Origin: Bacilli bacterium
GTDB lineage: Bacteria > Bacillota_I > Bacilli_A > RF39 > UBA660
DNA length: 30,232 nt
Assembly: GCA_900772445.1 (NCBI GenBank)
Contig: CAAHEL010000031.1
Location: 1 to 30,232, forward strand
Direction: 5' to 3'
A program made the translations under genes and the position numbers. Under the pieces are notes generated by a model. It was not told the DNA's origin. It was given only the letters and a program-made list of their open reading frames with translations, and made no database searches. Shown piece by piece: positions 1 to 7,406 of the stretch (position 1 is the first letter of the stretch; each line of letters opens with the position of its first letter).

Positions 1-152
1 AATGAAACCATTAGCATAGAACATTTAAGTATTCTAATAAAACTTAATAAAATTTAAAAGAGCTGAATACTGCTTAATAAGTACATTACAGCCATCATAT
101 AAAAAAATTAAAACCTAATGAATTTTAATGAAAACCAATAAAAATTTTCTGG

Positions 153-180
153 TAGCATTAAAATAGCATTAAAATAATGC
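153..180. repeat. tandem 11-bp repeat plus short palindrome
   Basis: The 11-mer TAGCATTAAAA occurs twice in perfect tandem (153-163 and 164-174). The second copy merges into an inverted repeat, GCATTA-aaa-TAATGC (166-180). It lies in a gene-free AT-rich leader (1-278) that also carries repeated CTTAATAA-like words. It could be an operator or an iteron-like protein-binding site for the first operon. No function can be assigned from sequence alone. Confidence 0.5.
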
Positions 181-227
181 TTATGAAATAAGTAAAAATT
201 AGAATGAAAAAATATAATTGCATTAAT

Positions 228-260
228 AAACCTAATAGAAATATTAGGTTTTATTTTTTT
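228..260 (+). terminator. hairpin with U-tract upstream of the first gene
   Basis: Perfect 9-bp inverted repeat AAACCTAAT / ATTAGGTTT with a 6-nt loop, followed by a T-rich tract (249-260). It sits directly before the ribosome binding site of the gene starting at 279. It therefore either ends transcription arriving from outside or acts as an attenuator for that gene. Confidence 0.55.
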
Positions 261-278
261 GCAAAAAAGGAGGTAAAA

Positions 279-689
279 ATGGAAAAAGGAAAAGAGCAAT
301 ATTACAAAAGAGAATCAGTAAAAAGGATAATGGAAAATGTTATAAAAAAAATAAATGAGGTAAATAAAAAAGAGGAATTCATATATTATATAAAAAAAGC
401 AATAATATTTGGGTCTTATATAGAATTAAAAGAAGATAAGATAGAAGGACTAAATGTTGCACTTTATTTTGAACTAAAAAATAATAATGTATCGGAAATA
501 GAACAAAATTATAATAGAGCAATATTGTCTGGAAAAAATATGATATATATTTTAAAACTTGTTTATGGAAAGGAAGAAATAGCAAAGTTTATAAAAGATA
601 AGAAACAAGCAGTCAAAATATATAATGGAGATGAAATAGAAGATATTGATAACATAGAACATATAACAATATTTGAAAGAGTAAGTTAA
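279..689 (+). CDS. degenerate nucleotidyltransferase-like protein
   Basis: A 136-residue protein. The start at 279 is chosen because AAGGAGG lies 8 bases upstream; an in-frame ATG at 204 has no ribosome binding site and would place the 228-260 hairpin inside the gene. The segment IIFGSYIELKEDKIEG (about residues 43-58) followed by LNVALYFELK resembles the minimal nucleotidyltransferase fold, whose usual pattern is GSY...GDLDIA. Here the acidic metal-binding pair is lost (EGLNVA), so catalysis is doubtful. The C-terminal part (KFIKDKKQAVKIYNGDEI) resembles the 'L/F-K-x-R..ISIH..DEL' tail of predicted stand-alone nucleotidyltransferases. It precedes parA and is separated from it by two hairpins. 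It could be a regulatory or toxin-antitoxin-derived protein; the family call is tentative. Confidence 0.55.
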   Translation: MEKGKEQYYKRESVKRIMENVIKKINEVNKKEEFIYYIKKAIIFGSYIELKEDKIEGLNVALYFELKNNNVSEIEQNYNRAILSGKNMIYILKLVYGKEEIAKFIKDKKQAVKIYNGDEIEDIDNIEHITIFERVS

Positions 690-704
690 GCTTACTCTTT
701 CAAA
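672..704. terminator. 14-bp inverted repeat across the stop codon
   Basis: TTTGAAAGAGTAAG (672-685) pairs perfectly with CTTACTCTTTCAAA (691-704) around a 5-nt loop that includes the stop codon at 687-689. The downstream T-tract is weak, so it may be a bidirectional terminator or an mRNA-stabilising stem. Confidence 0.5.
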
Positions 705-721
705 ATTTATAGAGATACTTA

Positions 722-755
722 GCTCATAATGAAAAAACATTATGGGCAATTTTTT
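722..755 (+). terminator. Rho-independent-type terminator or attenuator before parA
   Basis: Stem GCTCATAATG / CATTATGGGC with one G-U pair and a 6-nt A loop, followed by AATTTTTT. The ribosome binding site of parA (AGGAGGG, 760-766) starts within a few bases of the T-tract. The element could therefore switch parA expression off unless antiterminated. Confidence 0.65.
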
Positions 756-775
756 ATGGAAGGAGGGTAGAAGAT

Positions 776-1610
776 ATGGCAGGTTGTACAACAATAGCCA
801 TAGCAAACCAAAAACGGTGGAGTAGGAAAAACTACAACAGCATTTAGTTTAGGAGTTGCATTAGCAAACGAGGGAAAAGATGTATTGCTTATTGATGCTG
901 ACCCACAAGCAGATTTAACAACATATATGGGATATTATGATACAGAGGCAATACCAGTTACTATTTCTACTTTGATAGAAAGAATGATAAATGATTTTCC
1001 TGTAAATCCAGATGAGGCAATACTACATCATAATGAAGGAGTTGACCTTATACCATCGAATTTGAATTTGTCTATGACAGAAGTAAATTTATTAAATGCT
1101 ATGTGTAGAGAAAGTGCTATGAGCAATAGTATAAAAGAATTAAAACCATATTATGATTACATTATTATAGACTGTATGCCATCATTGAATATGATAACTA
1201 CAAATGCGTTAGCTAGTGCTGATAAAGTCATCATACCTGTGCAAAGTCAGTTCTTGTCAGCAAAAGGTATGGGAAATTTATTGAAAACTATTGCAAAAGT
1301 AAAAAAGCAAATAAACAATAAACTTGAAATAGGAGGAATATTGCTGACATTGGTAGATAGAAGAACTAATCTTCCAAAGGCGATAGAAAATGAAATAAAA
1401 GAAAACTATGGAAATATTGTAAAGATTTATGATTCGCAAATACCAGTAGCAATAAAGACAGCTGAATCTAGTTCAAGAGGCAAGAGTATATTAGCTTATG
1501 ATAAAAATAGTAGCGTAACAAAAGCATACACAGCATTCGCAAAGGAGGTGTTAGAAGATGGAGAAAAAGAAAGAAGAAAAAATGCACTTGCCAAAGGTTA
1601 CGATAGATGA
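776..1610 (+). CDS. parA: ParA-family partition ATPase read through a +1 CGG frameshift
   Basis: Start ATG 776 follows AGGAGGG. Reading in one frame gives only 23 residues, because CGG at 815-817 leads to a stop at 845. If CGGT (815-818) is consumed as one residue, the product is 277 residues, normal for ParA/Soj. The corrected protein begins MAGCTTIAIANQK, then the deviant Walker A motif KGGVGKTTT (K13-T21), with the CGG site supplying the first glycine. LLIDADPQADLT (about 37-48) and YIIIDCMPS (Asp about 132) are the A' and Walker B motifs. ParA ATPases bind DNA and ParB and position or segregate replicons. The gene overlaps parB by 53 bases. It could be mistaken for a pseudogene, but the remaining reading frame is intact and every motif is conserved. 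Confidence 0.9.
815..818 (+). other. +1 frameshift site CGGT in parA Walker A
   Basis: In-frame CGG after CAA AAA. Removing the C restores K-G-G-V-G-K-T-T. The normal frame stops ten codons later. The site coincides with the first glycine of the P-loop. Confidence 0.88.
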
Positions 1611-2514
1611 TTTTTTTACTACGCAAGAGGAAAGAGATAAAAAAGACTTAGAATATGTTTCAATGATACCAGTAAAAGAAATAACCAATTTTCCAAATCA
1701 CCCTTATCAAGTAAGAGAAGATGAGGAAATGCTTAATATGGCAGAGAGTATAAAGAAGTTTGGAATTATACACCCTGTAATAGTAAGAGAAAAAGAAAAT
1801 GGTGGCTATGAAATGATTTCTGGTCATAGAAGAAAAAGAGCTTGTGAAATTGCAGGAGTTAAAGAAATTAAAGCAATTGTTAGAAAATTAACAGACGATG
1901 AGGCTACAATTCTTATGGTTGATAGTAACAACCAGAGGGAAAAAGTTTTACCATCAGAAAAAGCATTTGCATACAAAATGAAATTAGAAGCAATGAAAAG
2001 GCAGGGACAAAGAAATGATTTAACTTCTGCAACAGAGTTGCAGAAGTTAGCAGGAAAAACTTCAAGAGAAATAATTGCTGATGAAATAGGAGAAAGTCAC
2101 GAACAAGTTAGAAGATATATTAGACTAACATATTTAGTCCCAGAATTACTAAAAATAGTTGATGAAGATAAAATGGGGTTAAGAATAGCAGTTGAATTAT
2201 CTTATTTAACAGAAGATGAACAAAAAATTGTTGCAGATAATATGGAATATTTAGATGTTGTTCCATCACACGCTCAAGCAAGAATAATGAGAGATAAAAG
2301 TGAAAAAGGAGAACTAACTACTGAAGAAATAGAAATACTGTTGGAGGAAGAAAAACCTAATCAAAAAGAACAAATAAAATTTAAATATGATAAGGTTAAA
2401 GATTATTTTCCATCTGGTTATAGCATAGAAAAAATGCAAGAAGTAATAACAAAATTACTAGAAAGTTATCAAGCTGATTGGAAAAGAAAAAAACAAAGAG
2501 ATTATGTGCGATAG
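1558..2514 (+). CDS. parB: ParB-family partition protein
   Basis: A 318-residue protein starting at ATG 1558, 9 bases after AAAGGAGGTG and inside the end of parA, which suggests translational coupling. The N-terminal ParB/Srx domain runs from IPVKEI (about 37) through GIIHPVIVREK to the box II motif GHRRKRACEIAG (89-100). A helix-turn-helix follows (TSREIIADEIGESHEQVRRYI). The C-terminal part is charged and probably a dimerisation region. ParB binds parS centromere-like sites and stimulates ParA. No B. subtilis-type parS (palindrome around CACGTG) is present; the palindrome TGTATATACA at 2535 and 2661 is a candidate site. No CGG codon occurs in this gene. Confidence 0.92.
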   Translation: MEKKKEEKMHLPKVTIDDFFTTQEERDKKDLEYVSMIPVKEITNFPNHPYQVREDEEMLNMAESIKKFGIIHPVIVREKENGGYEMISGHRRKRACEIAGVKEIKAIVRKLTDDEATILMVDSNNQREKVLPSEKAFAYKMKLEAMKRQGQRNDLTSATELQKLAGKTSREIIADEIGESHEQVRRYIRLTYLVPELLKIVDEDKMGLRIAVELSYLTEDEQKIVADNMEYLDVVPSHAQARIMRDKSEKGELTTEEIEILLEEEKPNQKEQIKFKYDKVKDYFPSGYSIEKMQEVITKLLESYQADWKRKKQRDYVR

Positions 2515-2552
2515 TGTATATATAGTAGAAATATTGTATATACACTTTTTTT
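2513..2552 (+). terminator. terminator after parB
   Basis: Stem AGTGTATATA (2513-2522) / TATATACACT (2537-2546) followed by a run of seven T. It begins at the parB stop codon and closes the parAB transcript. Confidence 0.75.
2535..2544. promoter_or_regulatory. palindrome TGTATATACA, copy 1
   Basis: Perfect 10-bp palindrome directly after parB, overlapping the right arm of the terminator. Identical copies lie at 2661-2670 and 17015-17024, all outside genes. Candidate binding site for an element-encoded protein such as ParB or a repressor. Confidence 0.4.
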
Positions 2553-2649
2553 ATTCCCCTCCTTACAATCCACCCCTATAACTATCTCTATAACTAACTG
2601 AAAAAAGAATATATATAATATAAATTTATTAAATAATATAAACGCAGAT

Positions 2650-2678
2650 TTGATTTATTTTGTATATACATTTATAAT
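2650..2678 (+). promoter_or_regulatory. sigma-A type promoter of the surface-protein operon
   Basis: TTGATT (2650-2655), a 17-base spacer and a consensus TATAAT (2673-2678). It lies 26 bases before the start at 2704, with ribosome binding site AAAGGAG at 2685-2691. The spacer contains the palindrome TGTATATACA (2661-2670), an ideal position for a repressor. Confidence 0.7.
2661..2670. promoter_or_regulatory. palindrome TGTATATACA, copy 2, inside promoter spacer
   Basis: Same 10-bp palindrome as 2535-2544 and 17015-17024, here between the -35 and -10 boxes. A protein bound here would block RNA polymerase. Confidence 0.45.
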
Positions 2679-2703
2679 ATAGTCAAAGGAGAAGTAAAAA
2701 AAT

Positions 2704-3366
2704 ATGAAAAAATGGATATTGATTTTGATTATTATTTTAATTTCAAGTTTTAGCTACTATGGAGTAGTTGATAAGGATGGAAAAAGAGAAACAAACATAC
2801 AAAATATTATGCAGCAGGAGGAAGAAAAAAGTACAGTAGAAAATCAAATTGAACAGGAAAATAATGCTGAAACTTCACAAGAAAGCAAATTACCAGAAAC
2901 TAAAGGCGATAGCACAGAAGTTCAAGAAAAACAAGAAACAGTATCTACAAAAACTGAAACTCAAACAGAAAAAAGCACAGGTAATGAAAAGAAAAGCGAG
3001 AAATCAAAGGAAACTTCGATTGCTCAAAAAAAACAAGAGGAAAATAAAGAGCAAAAGACACAAATACCTGTAATTCAAAAGGAAGAAAAACAAGAACAAA
3101 AAAATGAAACTAAAGCTGAAGAAGTTAAAGAAAAAACTCATAATTGTTCAAAAGATGGACACTTAGTTAGTGCAGGAAATACAGGAAAATGGTTTAGAAC
3201 AAAAGCTGAAGCAGTAGAATATTTTGATAAAGAACAGGAAAAATATGAGCAGGAATGGCTAAATGGTGGAAGTTATGATGATTATTTAGCAAAATGCCCT
3301 TATGGGTATGAATATTGGACTTGTCCAAATTGCAAATATTATACAATAAATTTTTATAAACAATAA
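2704..3366 (+). CDS. membrane-anchored or secreted protein with Glu/Lys/Gln-rich stalk and Cys-rich end
   Basis: A 220-residue protein. It begins MKKWILILIIILISSFSYYG, a membrane anchor or signal peptide with no clear lipobox cysteine. A long repetitive hydrophilic stalk rich in Glu, Lys, Gln and Thr follows (about 25-145). The compact C-terminal part (about 146-220) starts THNCSKDGHLVSAG and ends CPYGYEYWTCPNCKYY. The spaced cysteines and His in this part suggest a small zinc-binding or disulfide-bonded domain displayed outside the cell. It is the first gene after the 2650 promoter and is followed by a terminator-like hairpin and the giant surface protein, so a role in the cell envelope during mating is plausible. 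I recognise no specific family. Confidence 0.8.
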   Translation: MKKWILILIIILISSFSYYGVVDKDGKRETNIQNIMQQEEEKSTVENQIEQENNAETSQESKLPETKGDSTEVQEKQETVSTKTETQTEKSTGNEKKSEKSKETSIAQKKQEENKEQKTQIPVIQKEEKQEQKNETKAEEVKEKTHNCSKDGHLVSAGNTGKWFRTKAEAVEYFDKEQEKYEQEWLNGGSYDDYLAKCPYGYEYWTCPNCKYYTINFYKQ

Positions 3367-3386
3367 ATAAAAATAGAAAATACTAT

Positions 3387-3416
3387 AGAACAGGCAAAGA
3401 TGCTTGTTCTTTTTTT
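3387..3416 (+). terminator. terminator or attenuator before the surface-protein gene
   Basis: AGAACAGGC / GCTTGTTCT (one G-U pair) followed by seven T, immediately before the AAAGGAGG ribosome binding site of the next gene. Partial termination here would set the ratio of the two proteins. Confidence 0.7.
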
Positions 3417-3435
3417 CGTTAAAGGAGGAAATAAA

Positions 3436-6400
3436 GTGAAGAAATTAAAAGAATTTAATTTTGCAAAGAAAATATTAGCAATAATATTTACAATTGTAAC
3501 ACTATTTGGAACAGCACAACCTATATTGGCAGTTGAAAGTTCTGGAAGTGGAAAATGGGTATCTGGACAATACGATTCAGGCATTTATACAACAGATAAT
3601 AAATATCAAGTAGGAACTTTAGTAAGAAGATTAGTAAATTCTGTTACTGGAGAGAAGATTACAGTATTCTGTGCAGAATTCGGCGTAAATTCTCCAACGG
3701 GGGAAGTAAGGAAAGCTGAACACTCTATACCAGATAATCCTAAAACTAGAAAAGCGTGTAAGATAGCGTATTTGGGTTGGTACAGTAAATATGGAGATTA
3801 TGTGATAAACGGAGGAATTTTAGCAGAATCAAAAAGAGATATGTTGTTAGACTATGTGTTTACTCAACAATATGTATGGGAGGCTCTAGGACAAAGTTCA
3901 GCAACATTTAGAAAAGAAGATATACAATCACAATATGAAGATTTCAAGAAAGATATTGATAATCAAATGAGGAAAATAGAAACAAGACCAAGTTTTGTAA
4001 AAAATACTATTACAATTGAATGTGGAGAAACCAAAGTATTAACAGATTCAAATAATGTATTGAAGGATTACAATAGTATTGACGTAACAAAGGATGGAAT
4101 AAGAATTGAACATACAAAAGGCGAAAATACAATGAAAATCACAGTAGATGAAAATTGTAATGTAGAAACTTTACAAATATCTGATAAGATGATGAAAAAT
4201 TGGGGTTGTATTAAAGAAGAAACAGTAGATAAAGATACAACAATATACTTCACATTTGAAGATAAGGTACAGAATCAATTGTATTCACTTGATTATAATG
4301 ATCCAGTAAGTATGTCTTTAAATCTTAAAATCGAGCAATTAGGAGATTTGGAAATTATAAAAACAAATAAAAATGGGGATTTAGTGGATGGTACAGTATT
4401 TACCGTAAATGGAAAAAGTTATAATGGAGATGTTACAGTAAAAAATGGAAAAATAAAATTAGAAAAACTTAAAAAAGGTATATATACAGTAAAGGAAAAG
4501 ACAAGTAGTGAAGGCTATTTATTAAATACAGAAACATATAAAGTAGAAGTAAAGCCAAATACTACAGTGACTTTAAAAGTCGAAAATGATGAACCAAGAG
4601 GAACACTAGATATTGTAAAAGTAGATAGTGAAACAAATCAAAAAGCACAAGGGGATGCAACATTTGAGGGAGCAATTTACGAACTTTATGCAGCTGAAGA
4701 TATATACAATAAAGCTAGAACAGTAAAATATTATTCAAATGGAGATAGAGTTGCAAATAGAGTTATGAACAAAGAGGGAAAAACAGAGCAAATAACTGGA
4801 CTTCCAATGGGCAACTATATTTGCAAAGAGATAGCAAGTTCAAAAGGCTATCTATTAGATACAAATGAATATAAAATTGAAATAAAATATAAAAATCAAA
4901 ATGAAAAAATAATTGTAAATAGTGTAACAAGTAAAGAAAAAGTGAAAAAACAAAAGATACACATATTTAAAAGTGGAATAAAATCACAGTCAGGAGAAGT
5001 AAAAGGACTTGCAAATGTTGAGTTTACTATTAAACTAGCGAGTGAAGTTGAAAAAGCATACAAAGCAGGTTACACATACGAAGAAATTTGGAATGGAATA
5101 GACAGAAAAGGAAACAAAGTAAATGTTAATAAAAGTAGAGTGGCAGAGGCACAAAAGATTGCACCAGATTATGATAAAATAACAACAGACAATAATGGAG
5201 ATTGCTATACAAAGGATTTACCTTTTGGAAAATATATAGGAAAGGAAACGGCAACTCCAAAAGATTTTGAAACAGCAACTGATTTTTATTTTTCTATAAC
5301 AAATGATAAATCAGAAATTAAAGAAATAGAAAAGAAAGTAAAAAATATTTATATAAATAATGAGCAGTTAGAAACTTATGTAAGACTTTTGAAAAGGGAT
5401 TTAAAAACAGGAAAATTAGTGTCAGCTTCAAGTGCTACTTTTAAAATAAGAGCAACAGCAGATATTTATGATAGAGGCAATGGAAAGTTAATATATAAAA
5501 AGGGAGATATTGTTACTCAAAAAGTAGGAAATACAGTATATGATAGCTTTACAACAAATTCTGACAATATAATTGTTCCTGAAAAGAGTTATAATTCAAA
5601 TAATGATGAAAAAGGAACAGTAACTACTCCTTTAAAACTTGAAGTGGGTTCTTATGAAGTATATGAGATATGTATTCCGATAGGTTTCTTACAACTAGAT
5701 AAACCAGTAGAATTTAAAATTGAAAACATAAGAGATTATGATAAAGATCAAGAAAATGATTATGTTATAGAGGTAGTAGTAAAAAATGAACAACCTACTG
5801 GAACACTAATAATAGATAAAAACATTATATTAAGAGATAATGTAGATTTATCACTTATAGATGTACAAGATTTTAGCAATATAAAATTTAGAGTTTCAGC
5901 AAAAGAAGATATAATTGATAAAGCAGATAACAGCATTATATATGAAAAAGGAACAGTGATAGGAGAATACAATTTAGACAAAGATGGAAACTTAAAAGTT
6001 GAAAATCTACCTATTGGAATATACGAAGTGGAAGAAATTGAAACATTATCTGGACTTGTGTTGGATAGCACAAAATATGAAGTGAAATTTGAACAAAAAG
6101 ATGAAATTCAAAAAATTTATGAACAAATATTAAATATAGATAATATAACAACATTAGTTTCTATCTCAAAAACAGATATAACTGGCGAAAAGGAGATTGT
6201 AGGTGCAAAATTAAAAATTGTTGATGAAATGAATAATGTTATAGACACTTGGACATCAACAGAAAGTGAACACAAAATAGAAGGACTAATAGCAGGTAAA
6301 GAATACACTCTAATAGAAGAATTTGCACCAGAAGGTAAAGTAATTGCAACTGCAATAAAATTCACAGTAGAGAACATAAAAGATGGGCAAAGAGTTCAAA

Positions 6401-7122
6401 TGATAGATAAAGTTGTTGAAATATCAAAAGTTGATTTAACAACAGGAGAAGAACTTGAAGGTGCTGAATTACAAATAGTAGATGAACAAGGGAATATTAT
6501 AGAAGAATGGACATCTACTAAAGAGCCACATATAGTAAGTGGTTTAGAAGAAAATAAAAAATACACTTTAATTGAAAAAATATCTCCTTATGGATTTGAG
6601 ATAGCTGAAAAAATAGAATTTGTAGTTACTCCAGATAAAGAAACACAAAGAGTTGTTATGAAAGATATGCCAATTCTAACAAATGTAAGATTAGTAAAAA
6701 TTGATGAGGAAACAAAAGAGGCAATAAGAGATAAATTCACATTTGGACTATATGAAGATGAAGAATGCACAAAACTAATAAAAGAATACAAATCAAACAA
6801 AAAGGAAGGATTTGTAGAATTTGATAATTTAAGATATGGAGTATATTTCTGCAAAGAATTGTCAGCACCAAAGAATTACAATAAGTCAGATAAAATTATT
6901 AAAATTGAAATAAATGATAAAGGTGTATTTGTTGATAATACTCAATTGGAGAATAAAGACTCAATATATAGTTTCGAGTTTGCAAATAAGAAAATTGAAA
7001 CTCCAAAAACAGGATACCAAAGCAATTCATTTATATACAAAATAATATTATTGCTTTCTTCAATAGGTCTTGCAGTTGTTGCAATTGTGATTAAAAAGAG
7101 AAAAAGTAAAAAAAGAAAATAA
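3436..7122 (+). CDS. giant sortase-anchored adhesin: thioester domain plus about eight Cna-B/SpaA domains
   Basis: A 1228-residue surface protein. GTG 3436 is preferred because AAAGGAGG lies at 3421-3428; an upstream in-frame start at 3400 would overlap the terminator. A signal peptide ends near residue 32 (PILA). Next is a thioester domain: Cys79 in VFCAEFG and Gln144 in TQQYVWEALG are placed to form the internal thioester used for covalent binding to host or partner surfaces. About eight Cna-B/SpaA modules follow, recognisable by 'GTLDIVKVD...' starts and 'YxxKExxxxxGY' ends, which normally carry Lys-Asn isopeptide bonds. The C-terminus has the sorting signal TPKTG (1189-1193), a hydrophobic span and a KKRKSKKRK tail. 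This motif suits class B sortases of the C. difficile type, and a class B sortase is encoded at 27413. Probably a mating-pair or host adhesin. Confidence 0.9.
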   Translation: MKKLKEFNFAKKILAIIFTIVTLFGTAQPILAVESSGSGKWVSGQYDSGIYTTDNKYQVGTLVRRLVNSVTGEKITVFCAEFGVNSPTGEVRKAEHSIPDNPKTRKACKIAYLGWYSKYGDYVINGGILAESKRDMLLDYVFTQQYVWEALGQSSATFRKEDIQSQYEDFKKDIDNQMRKIETRPSFVKNTITIECGETKVLTDSNNVLKDYNSIDVTKDGIRIEHTKGENTMKITVDENCNVETLQISDKMMKNWGCIKEETVDKDTTIYFTFEDKVQNQLYSLDYNDPVSMSLNLKIEQLGDLEIIKTNKNGDLVDGTVFTVNGKSYNGDVTVKNGKIKLEKLKKGIYTVKEKTSSEGYLLNTETYKVEVKPNTTVTLKVENDEPRGTLDIVKVDSETNQKAQGDATFEGAIYELYAAEDIYNKARTVKYYSNGDRVANRVMNKEGKTEQITGLPMGNYICKEIASSKGYLLDTNEYKIEIKYKNQNEKIIVNSVTSKEKVKKQKIHIFKSGIKSQSGEVKGLANVEFTIKLASEVEKAYKAGYTYEEIWNGIDRKGNKVNVNKSRVAEAQKIAPDYDKITTDNNGDCYTKDLPFGKYIGKETATPKDFETATDFYFSITNDKSEIKEIEKKVKNIYINNEQLETYVRLLKRDLKTGKLVSASSATFKIRATADIYDRGNGKLIYKKGDIVTQKVGNTVYDSFTTNSDNIIVPEKSYNSNNDEKGTVTTPLKLEVGSYEVYEICIPIGFLQLDKPVEFKIENIRDYDKDQENDYVIEVVVKNEQPTGTLIIDKNIILRDNVDLSLIDVQDFSNIKFRVSAKEDIIDKADNSIIYEKGTVIGEYNLDKDGNLKVENLPIGIYEVEEIETLSGLVLDSTKYEVKFEQKDEIQKIYEQILNIDNITTLVSISKTDITGEKEIVGAKLKIVDEMNNVIDTWTSTESEHKIEGLIAGKEYTLIEEFAPEGKVIATAIKFTVENIKDGQRVQMIDKVVEISKVDLTTGEELEGAELQIVDEQGNIIEEWTSTKEPHIVSGLEENKKYTLIEKISPYGFEIAEKIEFVVTPDKETQRVVMKDMPILTNVRLVKIDEETKEAIRDKFTFGLYEDEECTKLIKEYKSNKKEGFVEFDNLRYGVYFCKELSAPKNYNKSDKIIKIEINDKGVFVDNTQLENKDSIYSFEFANKKIETPKTGYQSNSFIYKIILLLSSIGLAVVAIVIKKRKSKKRK

Positions 7123-7127
7123 AATAC

Positions 7128-7158
7128 AAGGTGGCTTTTTAAAAGGCCACCTTAATTT
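7128..7158 (+). terminator. hairpin after the surface-protein gene
   Basis: AAGGTGGC (7128-7135) pairs with GCCACCTT (7146-7153) around a T/A-rich loop, then AATTT. Strong stem but short U-tract; a terminator or partial attenuator before the DNA-processing genes. Confidence 0.6.
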
Positions 7159-7175
7159 ATGAAAGCAGGTGTAAG

Positions 7176-7394
7176 ATGACAAAATATACAGCTAATCAAA
7201 AAAATAAATTATATATAAAACTGAATAAGATAAATATAAAAAACGAAAAAGATATTATGAATGTTAAAGTTAAGGATTTAAGGAAATTGCCTGAAACAGA
7301 TAAAATTTCGATGAAAGATATAGAAATGATATGGAAAATGCAAGATGCAATAGAGGATAAAAGTTTATGGCAATTTTTTGTGAATAATGAGTAG
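7176..7394 (+). CDS. small conserved-context hypothetical protein
   Basis: A 72-residue charged protein with no membrane segment or cysteine. It is likely helical, with a C-terminal helix (MKDIEMIWKMQDAIEDKSLWQFF). It lies directly before the methylase-helicase gene, whose ribosome binding site overlaps its stop codon, so the two are co-translated. The ribosome binding site is weak (AGGTG). I do not recognise the family; its position suggests a partner or regulator of the large enzyme. Confidence 0.65.
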   Translation: MTKYTANQKNKLYIKLNKINIKNEKDIMNVKVKDLRKLPETDKISMKDIEMIWKMQDAIEDKSLWQFFVNNE

Positions 7395-7406
7395 GAGGTG
7401 TTAAAA

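Noticed and set aside
690..2700. Classic parS near parAB
   Set aside because: No sequence resembling the B. subtilis-type parS palindrome was seen.
2849..3073. Lys-rich ORF in another frame of the 2704 gene
   Set aside because: Shadow of the Glu/Lys-rich low-complexity stalk; no ribosome binding site and no family resemblance.
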